From assembly GCA_000467715.1 (NCBI GenBank), contig AJFK01000620.1, forward strand, positions 62,001-126,000: 64,000 bases of DNA, written 5' to 3'. The translations under genes were made by a program, and so were the position numbers. This stretch comes from Hysterium pulicare CBS 123377 (Eukaryota; Ascomycota; Dothideomycetes; Hysteriales; Hysteriaceae). Shown piece after piece: positions 11,217 through 22,324 of the stretch. How positions within the stretch are numbered: position 1 is the first letter of the stretch; each line of letters opens with the position of its first letter. The notes beneath the pieces are model-generated. The model made no database searches, had not been told where the DNA came from, and saw only the letters and a program-made list of their open reading frames with translations.

Positions 11217-12691
11217 CTACGCCCAAGCACCCACAAGGGCCATCAACACTGCACCACCTACCACCGCCGCGCATGCTTCAAGCCGGCGTCTCCCCTGTAA
11301 CGTGACATAACTCTGATCCGATAAGAAGTCTTCCGCAAGCAGTTCCACCAATCCCGCAAAAAGCAGCAACCCGCTGCTTATTGCGTTCATGACCCCTACA
11401 GTCAATAGCCCCGTCTGACTGGCGGGGTCATACAGATTGTGGATCAAGAGGCCGATGGCCTGTCCGATGGGAGTAGTTGTCCCGTATGCAAGAGCCATGA
11501 GCCAGGGCTTTGGGCTGCCGGGGCTGAAACGGATTGCGGCTATGCGGGATCCGAGGGCGAAGCCTTCGAATGTTTGATGGAAACTGATTGCGACTAGGAG
11601 GACGATGAAGGAGGTTCCGACTGCTACGGAGAGAGCCATGCCGATGAAGACGCTATGGAAGAGGATGCCCGCTTCGAGGAGCAGACATTGAAGAAGCATC
11701 TTCTTGTGTTGAGCTTCAGTCAGCTCCCCGGTTTCATGTTTGTGGTTGCTGTGTATATGGTTGACTTTCTGGTTAGTCGATTCAGACGTCAGAAGCCTGG
11801 AATCATCCTCGTCGTCCATTGGACCGAGTTCGTCCAGATCAAGGTCGGAATCGTCATCAGTCTCATTCTCGTCTTTTTGCTCTGTCTTAGGTAAAGGCGA
11901 ATGTGTAGGTATGGAGGGTGATCGACCAGCCATTAGACTCTCAGAAGACTCCGCTATATCGTTGAGCGAAATGTTTGGAAGATGCCTATTGCCTCCAATG
12001 CTCCCTTGTCTGAATCGTCCGTAGCTGTTGTTCCTTTTATGGATTGTAGGACGGTCCACGTTATGGTCAGCGTTAAATGCCTCGTAGTCAGTCGCATGAA
12101 CATGCCCTGCTCCTCTTGAGGCGAAGAACATCTCTATCCCAACCACCACCAGTACCGAGATCATTGCAATCAGACCGGGCATGGCCGGGTAGCCCTGGTT
12201 CCAGAAGTATGGGAGACATGGATCGGTGAGGGATACAAAGGCGGTGGGTAAAAGGTGTACGAATGCCGTTGCTATGAGCACGCCCGTGCCGAAATGTCTT
12301 GAGAGGAAAAGGAAGCGGTGGGGGACAGGCAGTCTAGGGAACCGGCGGACAATGATTGGAAAAGAGCAGGCTGTGCAGCAATTAGTAAACTCCTTTCCAT
12401 GTATTTTGGATTATATAACCAACCCAAAGTACTCAACGTAAGTATTATTAGCAATGCTGCAACGTGTAATGGGGTGTTGTAAGATCCCCGTCGACCCTTT
12501 GTACCGCAAGGAGGAGGCCCATCATTCACCTCTCTTCGGGCTATTTCGGCGCGGAGGATATGTGTAGGGATATCAGTCCATGTAACGCCTATTGATAAAG
12601 CTATTAACAATTGTTCCTGTGTGGGGCGGGTCGGGCTGGAGTTGACTTGGGACCTACCTAGCTGCGAATTAAGATTGTCATCTGCAGTCAT
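11217..12691 (-). CDS. ZIP-family zinc/iron transporter
   Basis: Exons 12433-12691 and 11217-12370 (62-bp intron) give 470 residues. About eight hydrophobic segments are visible. TM1 spans the splice site (HVAALLIILTLTCSFPIIV), TM2 has GTGVLIATAFVHLLP, and TM4 and TM5 carry the ZIP metal-site motifs HSVFIGM and HQTFEGFALG. The long loop between TM3 and TM4 is acidic and His-containing (HIHSNHKHE), typical of metal-sensing loops. ZIP proteins move Zn2+ (or Fe2+) into the cytosol from outside or from organelles. The start is uncertain: an upstream exon (12769-12900) splices in frame through a 65-bp intron with a strong polypyrimidine acceptor, but no ATG lies in it before an upstream stop, so I use the ATG at 12691. 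Confidence 0.9.
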
Positions 12692-13673
12692 GTTATATTG
12701 AACCTGGGGGCGGAAGAAGAAGAAGTGTAAAAAAAGAAAAGAAAGGCACTGAGATGTACATTCATCACCTCGATCAGAACTCCATCAGTCGGGCGGGCAG
12801 CAATTTCGAGTTCAGGAGTGTCGCGAAATATTGACGTGTATTTCGGTATAGAGTCATCATGCCAAGTCCAGTTTTCCCGAAGTTTGTCCGAGATGCTCAC
12901 GAAGTAGCATCAACTTTCTGAACCAACCTCGTTTCCAAATACGATAGCTTTGGACAGCTCGTGGGGGCTATTGCAGCTCTATATAAGTTTATCTGAATGA
13001 AACTCTACAAGAGTTTCCTTTTAAAATTCTTCTCACCTCATCTTTTCTCCCTAATCCTTGCCGATCTTCAAGTACTGTCTCAGTACCCCATATCTCTCAA
13101 ACACAACTCAATGGTACAGTCCGAATCGACGTTGTGATAAGCCTTTCTCCAGACCCTCCATCGCCGCGGCCTGAGCGTCATTCATCAGTAAGCATACCAT
13201 AGACTGTGCAGGGACAGAGCCCGCAGGAATAGACCAACCTTAGTCGTTCTATTTTTGCTTGCCCTAGCCGACCACTACCTGGCCTATATAGACCTTATAC
13301 AAGAGTTCTCTGTGAATGCCCGCTTCATTCCATCTCTCACCATCGTAGAATCAGCGTCATATTTGTGACATTTTGACGGCACGTAAATGTCCAGAAACGA
13401 CGTTGAATATCAGATGCACATACCCCAGTCAGTCCGAACGATTTTCAGTCTAGCCGGAACAGGTCAAAGATAAAATTCACCCCTCCAGACGGCTTCGGGA
13501 CATTGTGACAGTATCAGCCCAGCACCAAGCCAGCACAATAACGATGGTGGCGAACGTGTATCAAATAGGAAATTCAGCCCTAAATTTCTTCACTGCGGTT
13601 TTACCGTTTCCGAAATATATCACCGACCTTCTTTGAAACCGGCTCACAACATCCCTTGGACCTGGAAGAGAGC
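12692..13673. promoter_or_regulatory. Divergent promoter region, ZIP transporter and transcription factor
   Basis: About 1 kb shared by two divergent genes. A TATA-like box (CTATATAAG) at about 12978-12986 on the plus strand is followed by a CT-rich tract (13020-13070), a common fungal transcription-start arrangement for the rightward gene. An ATG at 13111 opens an 8-codon upstream frame. An in-frame candidate 5' exon of the ZIP gene occupies 12769-12900. Confidence 0.45.
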
Positions 13674-15986
13674 ATGGAGGAGCAGAGGGACACCACTACT
13701 GCTAAGGGCAAGCAAAAAGGCAGCCAGCAGCCGGTACCGGTTCAGCAGGACTTCCTTTTCATCGACTCGTCCAAGCCGGCCCAGAGCTCACGCCAAGGTC
13801 GGCGGAATGCTCGATCTTTTGTCATGCAGAGGGCTCGGAGGGAACGACCGTGGTCGACAAGCAAACACAATGCAGGCAAGCAGTCTGCTGTGAGGAGGAG
13901 CCCAGAGACCTTGAGTCCTGGTACTCCTGACACATATCACACTGCACCCACGCAGCCTACGACGCCCACGACGCCCGGAGATCAACCGAACGCTAGGGGA
14001 CTCGTACTTGCGCCGTTAACGGATAGCAGCAACTACTTTCAGGTAAAACCAGTCCTCTGTCAAGATTGCCAGATATTGTTATGCCGGCCTGGTCAGAGCT
14101 TATGCCAGAGATGTCTGGCGCTGCAGCCAGCCGTGGCAGACGGTTTTGCAGATGGTGTGCTGGATCCATTCAGAATTTTCCCTGTGGAAGTGGACTCCAG
14201 AGTATCGGAGCTTTTGAATCATTGTAAGTGTGTGGTTCCCTGCATTTCTGGCTTATGGAAACCAACCAACCCTCCTCTCGCGCGTGGTGCCGGTTCTGCG
14301 GGCGCGGGACGATCCCTTGTAGCCTCGTTTCTGGTCTTGAGTTCCGAACGAACCATTCCACGAAGGGAACTAAGGGTGTCTTCAAGCGAAAGGGGCTTGT
14401 GGCATACGCGTTGGTCGAGGATGCTTTTTCTTAGCTGAAACGACGATTTTGGGCCTTTTGGTGGACACTGACGATGCTTCGCAGTTCTCTCCGTCATGTC
14501 ACCTGGAACGATTGCGGTTGATGTTCGTCACAAGTCGGATCTGATTAGAACGGATTGGTTTGGTACCGCCATGAGCAATTCTGGTTTCATGCACAGCTTG
14601 TTATGCACAGCAGCGCTACATTTATATATCTTGGGCAAAGGTTCATTCTCCACCATTGATCACCACAAAGCCCAAGCCATTACAGCGATAAATGCTGTGA
14701 TATCAGACCCCATGCTTGGGATTTCCGATGCCAATATTGGGGCGGTTTTCAATCTGTTGTGTGTTGAGGAAAGCCTGCTTCTGCCTGTCTTTCAAGAGCA
14801 AACGTCTGATCAAGAACAACCCAACCAACGCATGATACATTTAAATGGTTTGCGACGAATGGTAGAATTGCGGGGTGGTCTGACTGCAATCAAATCGAAT
14901 CGATGTCTTCACGCATTTATACTTTGGTGTGTGACCAGTCCATTACTTGGACAGCCTAAAACGGTTGGCACTTGCTTACTGAGCATCAGGCATTCAACGG
15001 CGCATGCCATAGCTTCCTTCGAGCCACCATATCTCTCTGCAGTCGATTACTCCGGAGAGACTTCTCCTTTTCATCCTCCTGGGTACAGACCCGTTGTGCC
15101 TGAATATTTCATCGACCTCTGCCGGGTCGCTCAAGTCAAAGAGTCCTTAACCAACATTGTTGAAAGAATTCTCATATTCATCTTCGATCTCAACGCATGG
15201 TTTGGCGACGAAGGATGTCCACTAGACCCTTTGGACATTCAGAACCATGCGAGCGTACTTGAAGTTCTCCTTCTACGATGGTTACAAGACACGGAGCACC
15301 TCCAAGGACCACATACTCCACTAGAAGACTCGCTTTGTATCGCACTTCTTATCTTCGTCGTGCGATGTTCTGACGCTTTGCGTCTAAGGTCGGAACCTCA
15401 CCACCTTCACTTCATGGCGAGCAAACGACTACAAAAGGCTCTGAGTGCGACAAGCCGCATGGACTGGACTTCTTGTCCAGACCTCCTAGTGTGGATTCTA
15501 TCCATCGGTGCAATCTCAGCGCAAGGCTCCGCAGACTGTGCTTGGTTCATCTTCCAGGCATCATTAGCATGCTCCGAATTTTGCATCGACTCTTCGAAAT
15601 GCCTACTGGAACATCTACGCCAGTGCATCTGGGTCAGCTTCAAACTCGACTTTGCCGTCGAACACTTATGGGAAATGATAACCCATCTCAGGTTAGAGGA
15701 TTGTAAATATCTCCCACTGAGCGCATTTACTCATTCATGATTTGTTTCTGCTACGCTTAGGCCTCAGCCATCTTTGAATACGACCATCAGCTCGGGACCA
15801 TTACAATTTCAAGTCTCCGAACCAGACTTGACGTACTGGCAGAGCATGGATTGGATGTCGCTGAACGATCCAATCGATGTGCAAGGGTCGGATTATCAGA
15901 CGAACGGACCGTCGCTATGGGGCGAAGACGGATTATATGATGCTGGATTATCTTATGTTCGTGTGAAGTACCCACTGCCGTCATGA
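13674..15986 (+). CDS. Fungal-specific transcription-factor-like protein without Zn2Cys6 cluster
   Basis: Exons 13674-14223, 14485-15691 and 15761-15986 total 660 residues. Intron 1 is long (261 bp) with a GTAAGT donor, CTGAC branch and GCAG acceptor; intron 2 is 69 bp. The N-terminus has a short conserved block, FLFIDSS then RSFVMQRARRERPW, typical of a large family of fungal proteins with the fungal-TF middle-homology fold but no N-terminal zinc cluster. A five-cysteine segment CQDCQILLC...CQRC lies near residues 130-148. Residues about 165-600 look like the helical fungal TF domain (GTAMSNSGFMHSLLCTAALHLY; HLNGLRRMVELRGG). Probably nuclear; DNA binding not evident. The ATG at 13674 is the first in frame. 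Confidence 0.75.
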
Positions 15987-16735
15987 TAGTCACATCCATA
16001 CGCACCTGGTATGCGACTTGATTGGCGGTGTTCCCAAGGATAGAGTGCTGACATTCTTTATGCTTAGGTCCTCCACCGTAATGTACCCGTGCTGTACAAT
16101 TTCAGCGGGCCAGCGTCAACAGCGATAGAACCTCAAGGGGAAGCTGATGATGGTATCCTACCAGAGCCTAGATACCCGTTTCAGACCGGTTGAACCGACC
16201 TAAAACCCAGAGGCTGCTTTACAAGCATCGTCCACAGCAGCGAACTGCGATTCTTCCAACCTAAATGAGCACAGTCGTGGTATCCTCTGAACAGATGTTG
16301 TTCCTCCTCGCCACGTACAGTACAACGATTACGATCATGAATGATACGAACAACCATTTATACCCTCATAGTTAGCATCAATTCTTTAATGCTTCTTTCT
16401 TACCGCTTTTGCTCGGCGTCATTGTGCTTCTCGATTTACGTCCTCGACGAAAACGACCAAAGCTTTACATTTCTGAGAATGGCGTCCTGCTGATCATGGA
16501 TGTGCTCTCCCAATTCGTAAGCCAGAAGCGCCAAAACAGATAATTGTCCGGGCGGCAATATGACCGTATTTGTACGCTACTTAGTCGCGAAATCACAAGT
16601 GGGAATGGAAGGCGAACAAAATTGATCTCTGGCACTGCAGATAACATGCTTGAATGCCACAATGATGGTTCTCGTCAGTCTAGGAATTCTCTGGCCAATT
16701 CAGAATCAAGAGCACCGACAATCCTCCAGCGACCA
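15987..16735. other. Convergent intergenic region
   Basis: Lies between the 3' ends of the transcription-factor-like and ChaC-like genes. A possible extra 3' exon of the former cannot be excluded, since a good acceptor (GCTTAG) sits at 16068, but no coding extension is required. Confidence 0.45.
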
Positions 16736-18047
16736 TTACTTCTCTATCTCCTCCTGCTCTTCAGTACTCCCAACTTGATGTAATTCAGCACCAACTCTCA
16801 CGCTTTCGCTAGATGTTGCTCCTTCTTCGTCCCCACCCTCTAATCTCTCTAACTCCTTACACCTCCTCACAAGATCACTAACGTGCCCATCCCCACTCTC
16901 AGGACTCAACTCCAAAAGTGCCTGCTCCAACATATACAGATACTCCTTGTTCTCGCCACTAGGCCCCTTACTCTTCAAAATATGCTTCGCCAACTCTTGC
17001 GGATCCTGCGGGCCTAGAAACTGCGGGTTCTCGGGCAAGCCTATATAAACGAGGCATTTCATTGACGCCGAGGAAGGCTCTGGCTGGGTGAGAATCGTTG
17101 TGGATGCCATGATTGCGGAAGGCGGCTCGGGAGTCGGGGATCTGGTGGTGGAGATGGATGTCATGAAAGTTGCCGGGTGGAAAGGCGTGAATTGGATGCT
17201 GTAGCCGTTTATTTCGCGGATGTCGAGATATTCGCGGACTTCGGGGACCTTTGCAGAGGGGATGTGGTAGGCGGCGCCCCAGACCTTTTCGGAAGAATTG
17301 TGCTTTGAAAAGGCGTTAGTCTAGGACGAAAGAAAGGGTGAAGCGAGCGAAGGAATGATGAAGGGCTGGGACAAACATGATCGGTCAAAGTCTCCCAATG
17401 CGCGCGATCTATGAGCGTGACTACTCGTCCGGGAGCTTCTGGTGTGCCGCGATGGTCCTCACTAGAAAGAAGCCCATATTCAGCCTCATGAATTACGATA
17501 ATTCCTTCTTTTTCCACGCATTAAACCCAGTCGTAAAGACGAAAACATAACCATATAAAACGCCATCGCTCTTTTCAGACGATTAGAGCAGTAGAGTATA
17601 AAACTCACCTAGCCTACACAAAACTTTAGTCACCCTCCAGTTGCATCCTTCGAATCTTCTTGGTTCCCACGTCCCTGCCAAAACCGCCTCACATAACCTT
17701 CAATATAACCTGGAACTCTTTGATCTAATTGTTTTCAACTCAATTAGTCCCCATATCTCTCCAAGAGGTCCTCAAAAGCCCTTCATTGGCAAACGTGCCG
17801 AAGAAGAAAAAAGCCAACTCTTTCAACTATCTCTTCCTAGCTCCTCGCACAGAATATATTGAATTCAAACCCGGAGAAGAACATAACATACCATAGTGCG
17901 GCGGCGGTTTCCAAACCAGACTCCTAATAAAACCCCACACATATCAGCAAGCCATCCTTGATAATCACACATCCACTCGAAATGAAACGGAAGACAATAC
18001 CCATAACCGAATAACCAAAAATCATCATTATTCCCGAAATCCTCCAT
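16736..18047 (-). CDS. ChaC-type gamma-glutamylcyclotransferase
   Basis: Cleaves glutathione to 5-oxoproline and Cys-Gly in the cytosol (ChaC/Gcg1 family). Five exons: 18001-18047, 17892-17923 (32 nt), 17634-17724, 17377-17461 and 16736-17302, giving 273 residues. Hallmarks are WLFGYGSLVWKPPPHY across exons 1-2, VPGYIEGYVRRFWQ in exon 3, HRGTPEAPGRVVTLI with the catalytic Glu in exon 4, and VWGAAYHIP, then YLDIREINGYSIQF, in exon 5. The only exon-3 donor that preserves frame (GTGACT, after 17634) leaves about 12 extra residues between RRFWQ and EDHRG, where relatives normally have one or two. The C-terminal 110 residues include a low-complexity insert. Start ATG at 18047 matches the family N-terminus. 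Confidence 0.85.
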
Positions 18048-18522
18048 CTTCAGTATAGGTACTCCTTATATGTGATCCTCGATATTGGTTTTCGAGAGTT
18101 CATGAATGGAGGGGTAAGTAAGTACCTAGGTATGTACGTACATGTACCGAGCCGAACCCTCTCAAAAACTCAACAGCACCCCCTCGGCACTACCTAAAGC
18201 TACATGCCGATGTCGTAATTATGGCCTGAGCAATGTGAGGCTGCGAAAGCCTATGCAAAGCCAATGCGAGGCTATGCAGGGATTGGTGCGGTCTAGAGGT
18301 CTCTTTGCTGAATCAGCAAGAGGAGTGAGATCCTTGGAGTAGATCATTTTGTGGGGCTGATGTTGTGGAGAATTGGTGGAGGATAGTGGATGCAGGGATA
18401 TAGATGCTGTATAGAAGCAAGTCCTTTTTGCTGTATACAGTAGGCTCGTCTACTCTTGGGGTATAAGATTCTATGTCTTCTCCCTCCTCGGGATGCAGGT
18501 TCTATATACAGAGATGGGATAT
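18048..18522. promoter_or_regulatory. ChaC promoter with clustered palindromes
   Basis: Upstream of the ChaC-like gene and downstream of COQ6. Perfect palindromes TACCTAGGTA (18123-18132) and ATGTACGTACAT (18132-18143) abut, and GTACATGTAC (18138-18147) overlaps the second. These could be dimeric transcription-factor sites; no factor can be named. Confidence 0.35.
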
Positions 18523-20165
18523 TCATATCCCAGCAGCTCTCCTCATAAAGAAACCCTTCACGGGTCCCATCATATTCACAGCATTTAGTCCTAAGCTGCG
18601 TAATCCCACAAGCGGTCCAGAGTCTACGCTATACAGCCTGTGCAGCTTGTCACAAACACCTAGTAGCGCGTTATTCTCCGCATACCGTTCGCTGTTGTAT
18701 GGCTCTAGTGACAACTGCGATCCGATGTCTTGTCCATTTAGCACGGCAGATTCAATCGTGCGGACGAGTGATGCGACGTCTCCTTGGCCTTGGTTGAGAC
18801 CTTGGCCAGCGAGGGGATGAATCGTGTGCGCTGCGTCGCTGTACAGAAATTGAGAGGTTAGCGTAGTGAAATGATAGCGAGATAGTGGCTACATACCCTA
18901 CTAATGCAACACGTTCCCCGATATAAGTATCTGCATGCCTCATCTTCAGAGGGAAGCTTGCCACACTGCCTTCTTGAACGTCTAACACCCTCATCGGAAT
19001 GTTACTCTCGTTGAAATGTGTGTGCTTCTCCCGCCATGGCACCTCCTCTTTCTGTCCTTCCGGTAGTGAGTGTAAGTATTCCAAATCCACCGCCGAAAGC
19101 CTGAACGCCGCATTCACCATCGCGGTAAAATCTTCCGAGCGCAACGACTTCAGCTTCGCAGCTCGCTCGGGAGTTGTCGACCAAACTAATGATGCCATAT
19201 TTCCCGGCAATGGTAGCATCGCGACGGGACCGGTCGGTAAGAAGCGCTGGTACGCGATCTTGTGGACACTGCCGCCCCAACCTGGCCCAACGAGCTTGAT
19301 TGTAGCTACGACACCATTTCTATTGTAGTCAAATCCTCGACTCGGTATACCTGCGAACGTTCGAACGGGACCATTGCCTCCATCAGCGCCCACAAGTAAT
19401 CGAGCCGCCAGCGTCTTCCCATTGCCCAGTGTGAGAATCGGCCATGAGGATAAATCCAGGTCTGCTGTTTCCTGCCCCAGCTCTATTGATTCGACCTTGG
19501 TAGAAGAAAATGTAGTGACACCGCCTAGTTCAGACAGTCGGTTTTGAAGCATGGTAGTTATGTTGAGGTTCTCAATCATGTAGGCTATAGTGGTTTGCTG
19601 GGGGTGACGGCGGGGAAAGAAGGAATTCTGGGTGGAAGACCAGTCGAACGAGATGCGCGAGTCGCTGATGCCGTCCCATACTTGCATTTCTTGGTAGGGT
19701 TGGATGCGGGAGGTATCGACATGGGACCATGCGCCGATTTCTAAGGTAGAGTATGTTAGCCTTGATGAAAGTTCAGAATGAAGCAGAACAAACCTTGGAG
19801 GTTTTTGACAGATGCAGGTGTTAAGGAACTGCATCTATTCGAGAACAAATCTGGAGAGGCATTGTGGAGTCGGTTCTTCTGCAAGTCCTGACTTTCGATC
19901 AAAGCAACCTTCAGATTTGAAGTAGCTTTGGTGGCACCTTCACATCGTGAGAAAGATTCAGAAATGATAGAAGTCGCTCAATCATACGAAGCCCAGCGAG
20001 AAGGCTCAGACCAGCAGGGCCTCCACCAACGCATACTACATCATATATTTCTGGGGTCGATGCCGCCGATGTGGAGGCGTAGTTTCGCTGGGGATAGACT
20101 CGTAAACGGACTATGGAGCTTCGAGAGACGGCGCCATATCTTCTCAATGGCAGTCGAGGCGGCAT
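18523..20165 (-). CDS. COQ6: Ubiquinone biosynthesis FAD monooxygenase COQ6
   Basis: Flavin-dependent C5-hydroxylase of coenzyme Q synthesis, acting at the mitochondrial inner membrane. Four exons (19988-20165, 19794-19937, 18897-19740, 18523-18838; introns 50, 53 and 58 bp) give 493 residues. The first 35 residues are Arg/Ser-rich and suit a mitochondrial presequence. Then come the FAD Rossmann motif DVVCVGGGPAGLSLLAGLR, LLVGADGGNGPVR in the middle (DG motif) and GDAAHTIHPLAGQGLNQG spanning the last splice junction (FAD ribose/pyrophosphate motif). Length and domain order match fungal Coq6. The start at 20165 is chosen because the codon before it is GTG and no earlier ATG is in frame. Confidence 0.93.
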
Positions 20166-20546
20166 CACAAGCCTATTTGAGGAGTTCGCATCAGGGTAGA
20201 GTGGATTGATGTGAAGGAGAGAGCAGACTGTTGCATATTGCGGTCATCGATAGCGGAAGAGCTTCAGATGTTTGATGCGTTTGCAACACTTGCGTGGTAC
20301 CAAAGTTGTTGTCTGTGCGCATCCAATTCACGCTCATGCAAAACTCCTCTGCTTATCCATCGTTCTAGATAATGACTAATGACCATGCGGCAGGAAAACT
20401 AAGGCATCTCTACTAATCGAATCAACAAATAACACTCGTAAAATAAGTAACCTCCTTCAACCATCAACTCTATCGTCCTCGCATGCGCTGAAATAACCTT
20501 CTCCCTGCCCTAACAGCCCCTGGAAGATACTGCTCGTTGTCTCTGG
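20166..20546. other. Intergenic, COQ6 upstream region
   Basis: Promoter of the minus-strand COQ6 gene and 3' region of the next minus-strand gene. No other feature seen. Confidence 0.4.
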
Positions 20547-21644
20547 TCAATGAGCCACCGGATGACCCTGATACAATATGCGGAATTGCTGCCACACGGT
20601 CGGGAGCGGCAATGTAAGGATCTGTAGCCACCTCCCATGCTCAGCCCGACGCCAAGCAGCCAGATCTGTTACCCTATACGTTATATCCTGCTGAAGGTGG
20701 AATAGGTATAGTCTGTAGTACCTCTCGGCTTTCCAAACCCGATTGTACTCTACTACTGCTCTTATTTCATCCTCTGGCACGCTTCTCTCATACCGCCTCA
20801 TCATATCCGCAATTCTCAGTTGAGTAGCCTCATCCCTTGGATCATTCCTCAACTCCCGCTGAAGTCTAAGCTGATATTCCAAGAAGCTTCTCTCGCGTGC
20901 CCAATGAACCTCTGCTGCTACTCTTGTTTCCTCTTCTGGCACGTTGCCCTCTCCTGGCACGCTGCCCTCTTCTGGCACTCTTCTCTCCTCTGACACGCTT
21001 CTCTCTTCTAGCAAGCTTCTTTGCCGCATTCCACTCGCATAGCTTCGTCGCAAAGCCGCAATTATCGCATCTCCCATCTCATGGTGAAGACCAAGCTCAT
21101 TTTCCCTACTGACCCTCAATTGCGCGAATTGAGGCCCATTGTGACCTACTACTCCTACTTCCTCCTCTGGCACCCTTTCCGCATGAAACCCGTCCACATC
21201 CTCGATCCACGACGGTACAGGTTTCTCCTCATACAACTCAGCACGACACATCGGACAGCTCCCACTTTCCTCAGTCCACCTACTAATACACCTGAAATGG
21301 AAGAAATGTCCACACGCCTTTATGCGTGTCGGATGCGAATGTCCATGCTTAGCGTTCGAGTAATACTCCTTGATTTCTCCCTCTCCATTCTCCAACAACG
21401 TCCTGGTAAACATGCACGACTTTCCTTTGGGCCGCGGGAACGCTTCTAAGCAGATGCAGCATGTCGTCTCTTCCTGTAGACGGGGAGAGAGGCGATAGTA
21501 CTCGTAGTGGACTACGCCACGCTCCCGGACATTGGCCCGGAGATTATTCGTTTCGCAGAGGTTGGCGCCGGTGCAGGTTTCGAGGCCGTGGTAGAGAAAG
21601 TCTTGGCGTGTTTCGGTGCGTGGTTTGCAACTCGTGGTGGACAT
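20547..21644 (-). CDS. RING-finger protein with repeat-containing tail
   Basis: Putative ubiquitin E3 ligase. Using the ATG at 21644 the product has 365 residues; in-frame ATGs at 21662 and 21743 would add 6 or 33. Residues about 58-130 form a RING-H2: CCICLEAF, then a long loop of about 40 residues, ACGHFFHFRCISRW, and CPMCRAEL. The enlarged loop between the first and second Cys pairs is unusual. The C-terminal half is highly charged and helical, with a block of six-residue repeats (EERRVPEEGSVPGEGNVPEE) encoded by an 18-bp minisatellite. It is not part of the tandem RING trio at 27-30.5 kb but has the same RQDFL-like N-terminal pattern and charged-tail layout. Confidence 0.8.
   Translation of the reverse strand: MSTTSCKPRTETRQDFLYHGLETCTGANLCETNNLRANVRERGVVHYEYYRLSPRLQEETTCCICLEAFPRPKGKSCMFTRTLLENGEGEIKEYYSNAKHGHSHPTRIKACGHFFHFRCISRWTEESGSCPMCRAELYEEKPVPSWIEDVDGFHAERVPEEEVGVVGHNGPQFAQLRVSRENELGLHHEMGDAIIAALRRSYASGMRQRSLLEERSVSEERRVPEEGSVPGEGNVPEEETRVAAEVHWARERSFLEYQLRLQRELRNDPRDEATQLRIADMMRRYERSVPEDEIRAVVEYNRVWKAERYYRLYLFHLQQDITYRVTDLAAWRRAEHGRWLQILTLPLPTVWQQFRILYQGHPVAH
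20922..21019 (-). repeat. 18-bp coding minisatellite
   Basis: Five adjacent 18-bp units of the type CCTCTTCTGGCACGCTGC (plus strand), 75-95 percent alike, lie within the RING gene and encode six-residue repeats ([SRN]VPEE[GE]). The unit length keeps the frame, so copy-number change would alter protein length without breaking it. Confidence 0.8.
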
Positions 21645-22324
21645 TGTGGAGCAGAAAGACATTGAGGTCGCTAAGGTTCTATGCTGAATCTTGAAAATGA
21701 GCATGCTTCTCAAGCATTCTATCCGCTGATCGCTAAATCTCATACCTCGGGAAATTAGTGTGCCGGTGAAATCGACGATTTGAATTATAGTGTGGCCAAG
21801 CTGAGGGCGCTGATGGGGTTGGCTTTTGGCCTTGTGTTGAAGAGGTATGTTTGGGGAGGAGACTCGAGCCTGTTTGCGTTGTGGTGCAAAGGGGCTGCGT
21901 TGAAAGCAGAGGAGTACGGGTTGCACTCGAAATGCGAACGTGGGTGCGGATGAGAATGTAAAGTCGACGAAGTGTGCAACTTATACTAATTAATAGAGGA
22001 CTTATGGTGGCTTTTAAAACCTTTTTACAGTTTGTGTGGAAACATGGTTGCTCTTGATGATGTATTAATTTTTTTTCCGTACGTCACCATCCAGTGTTGT
22101 AGTGGGAGTTCAGGAGGACCTCCTGCCCAACACTTGAAGCTCAACGCGAAGTCTCCACAGGATTCCGTATATGAGCAATTGTAGGCACCAAAATAACTGT
22201 GAATGCGGCAGTGAAGATGGCCAAATGACGGCACTTGGGTCTATGTACCGGGTATATTGGTGATAACTTAACATTACAACGAAACTAATACTCGAGTAAC
22301 TCCTACCCGAGAAATAAAAGGCTT
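21645..22324. other. Intergenic, RING gene upstream region
   Basis: The RING frame stays open to about 21926 without further needed exons, so part may be leader or N-terminal coding sequence. The remainder to 22324 is the 3' flank of the GH114 gene. No other gene seen. Confidence 0.4.
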
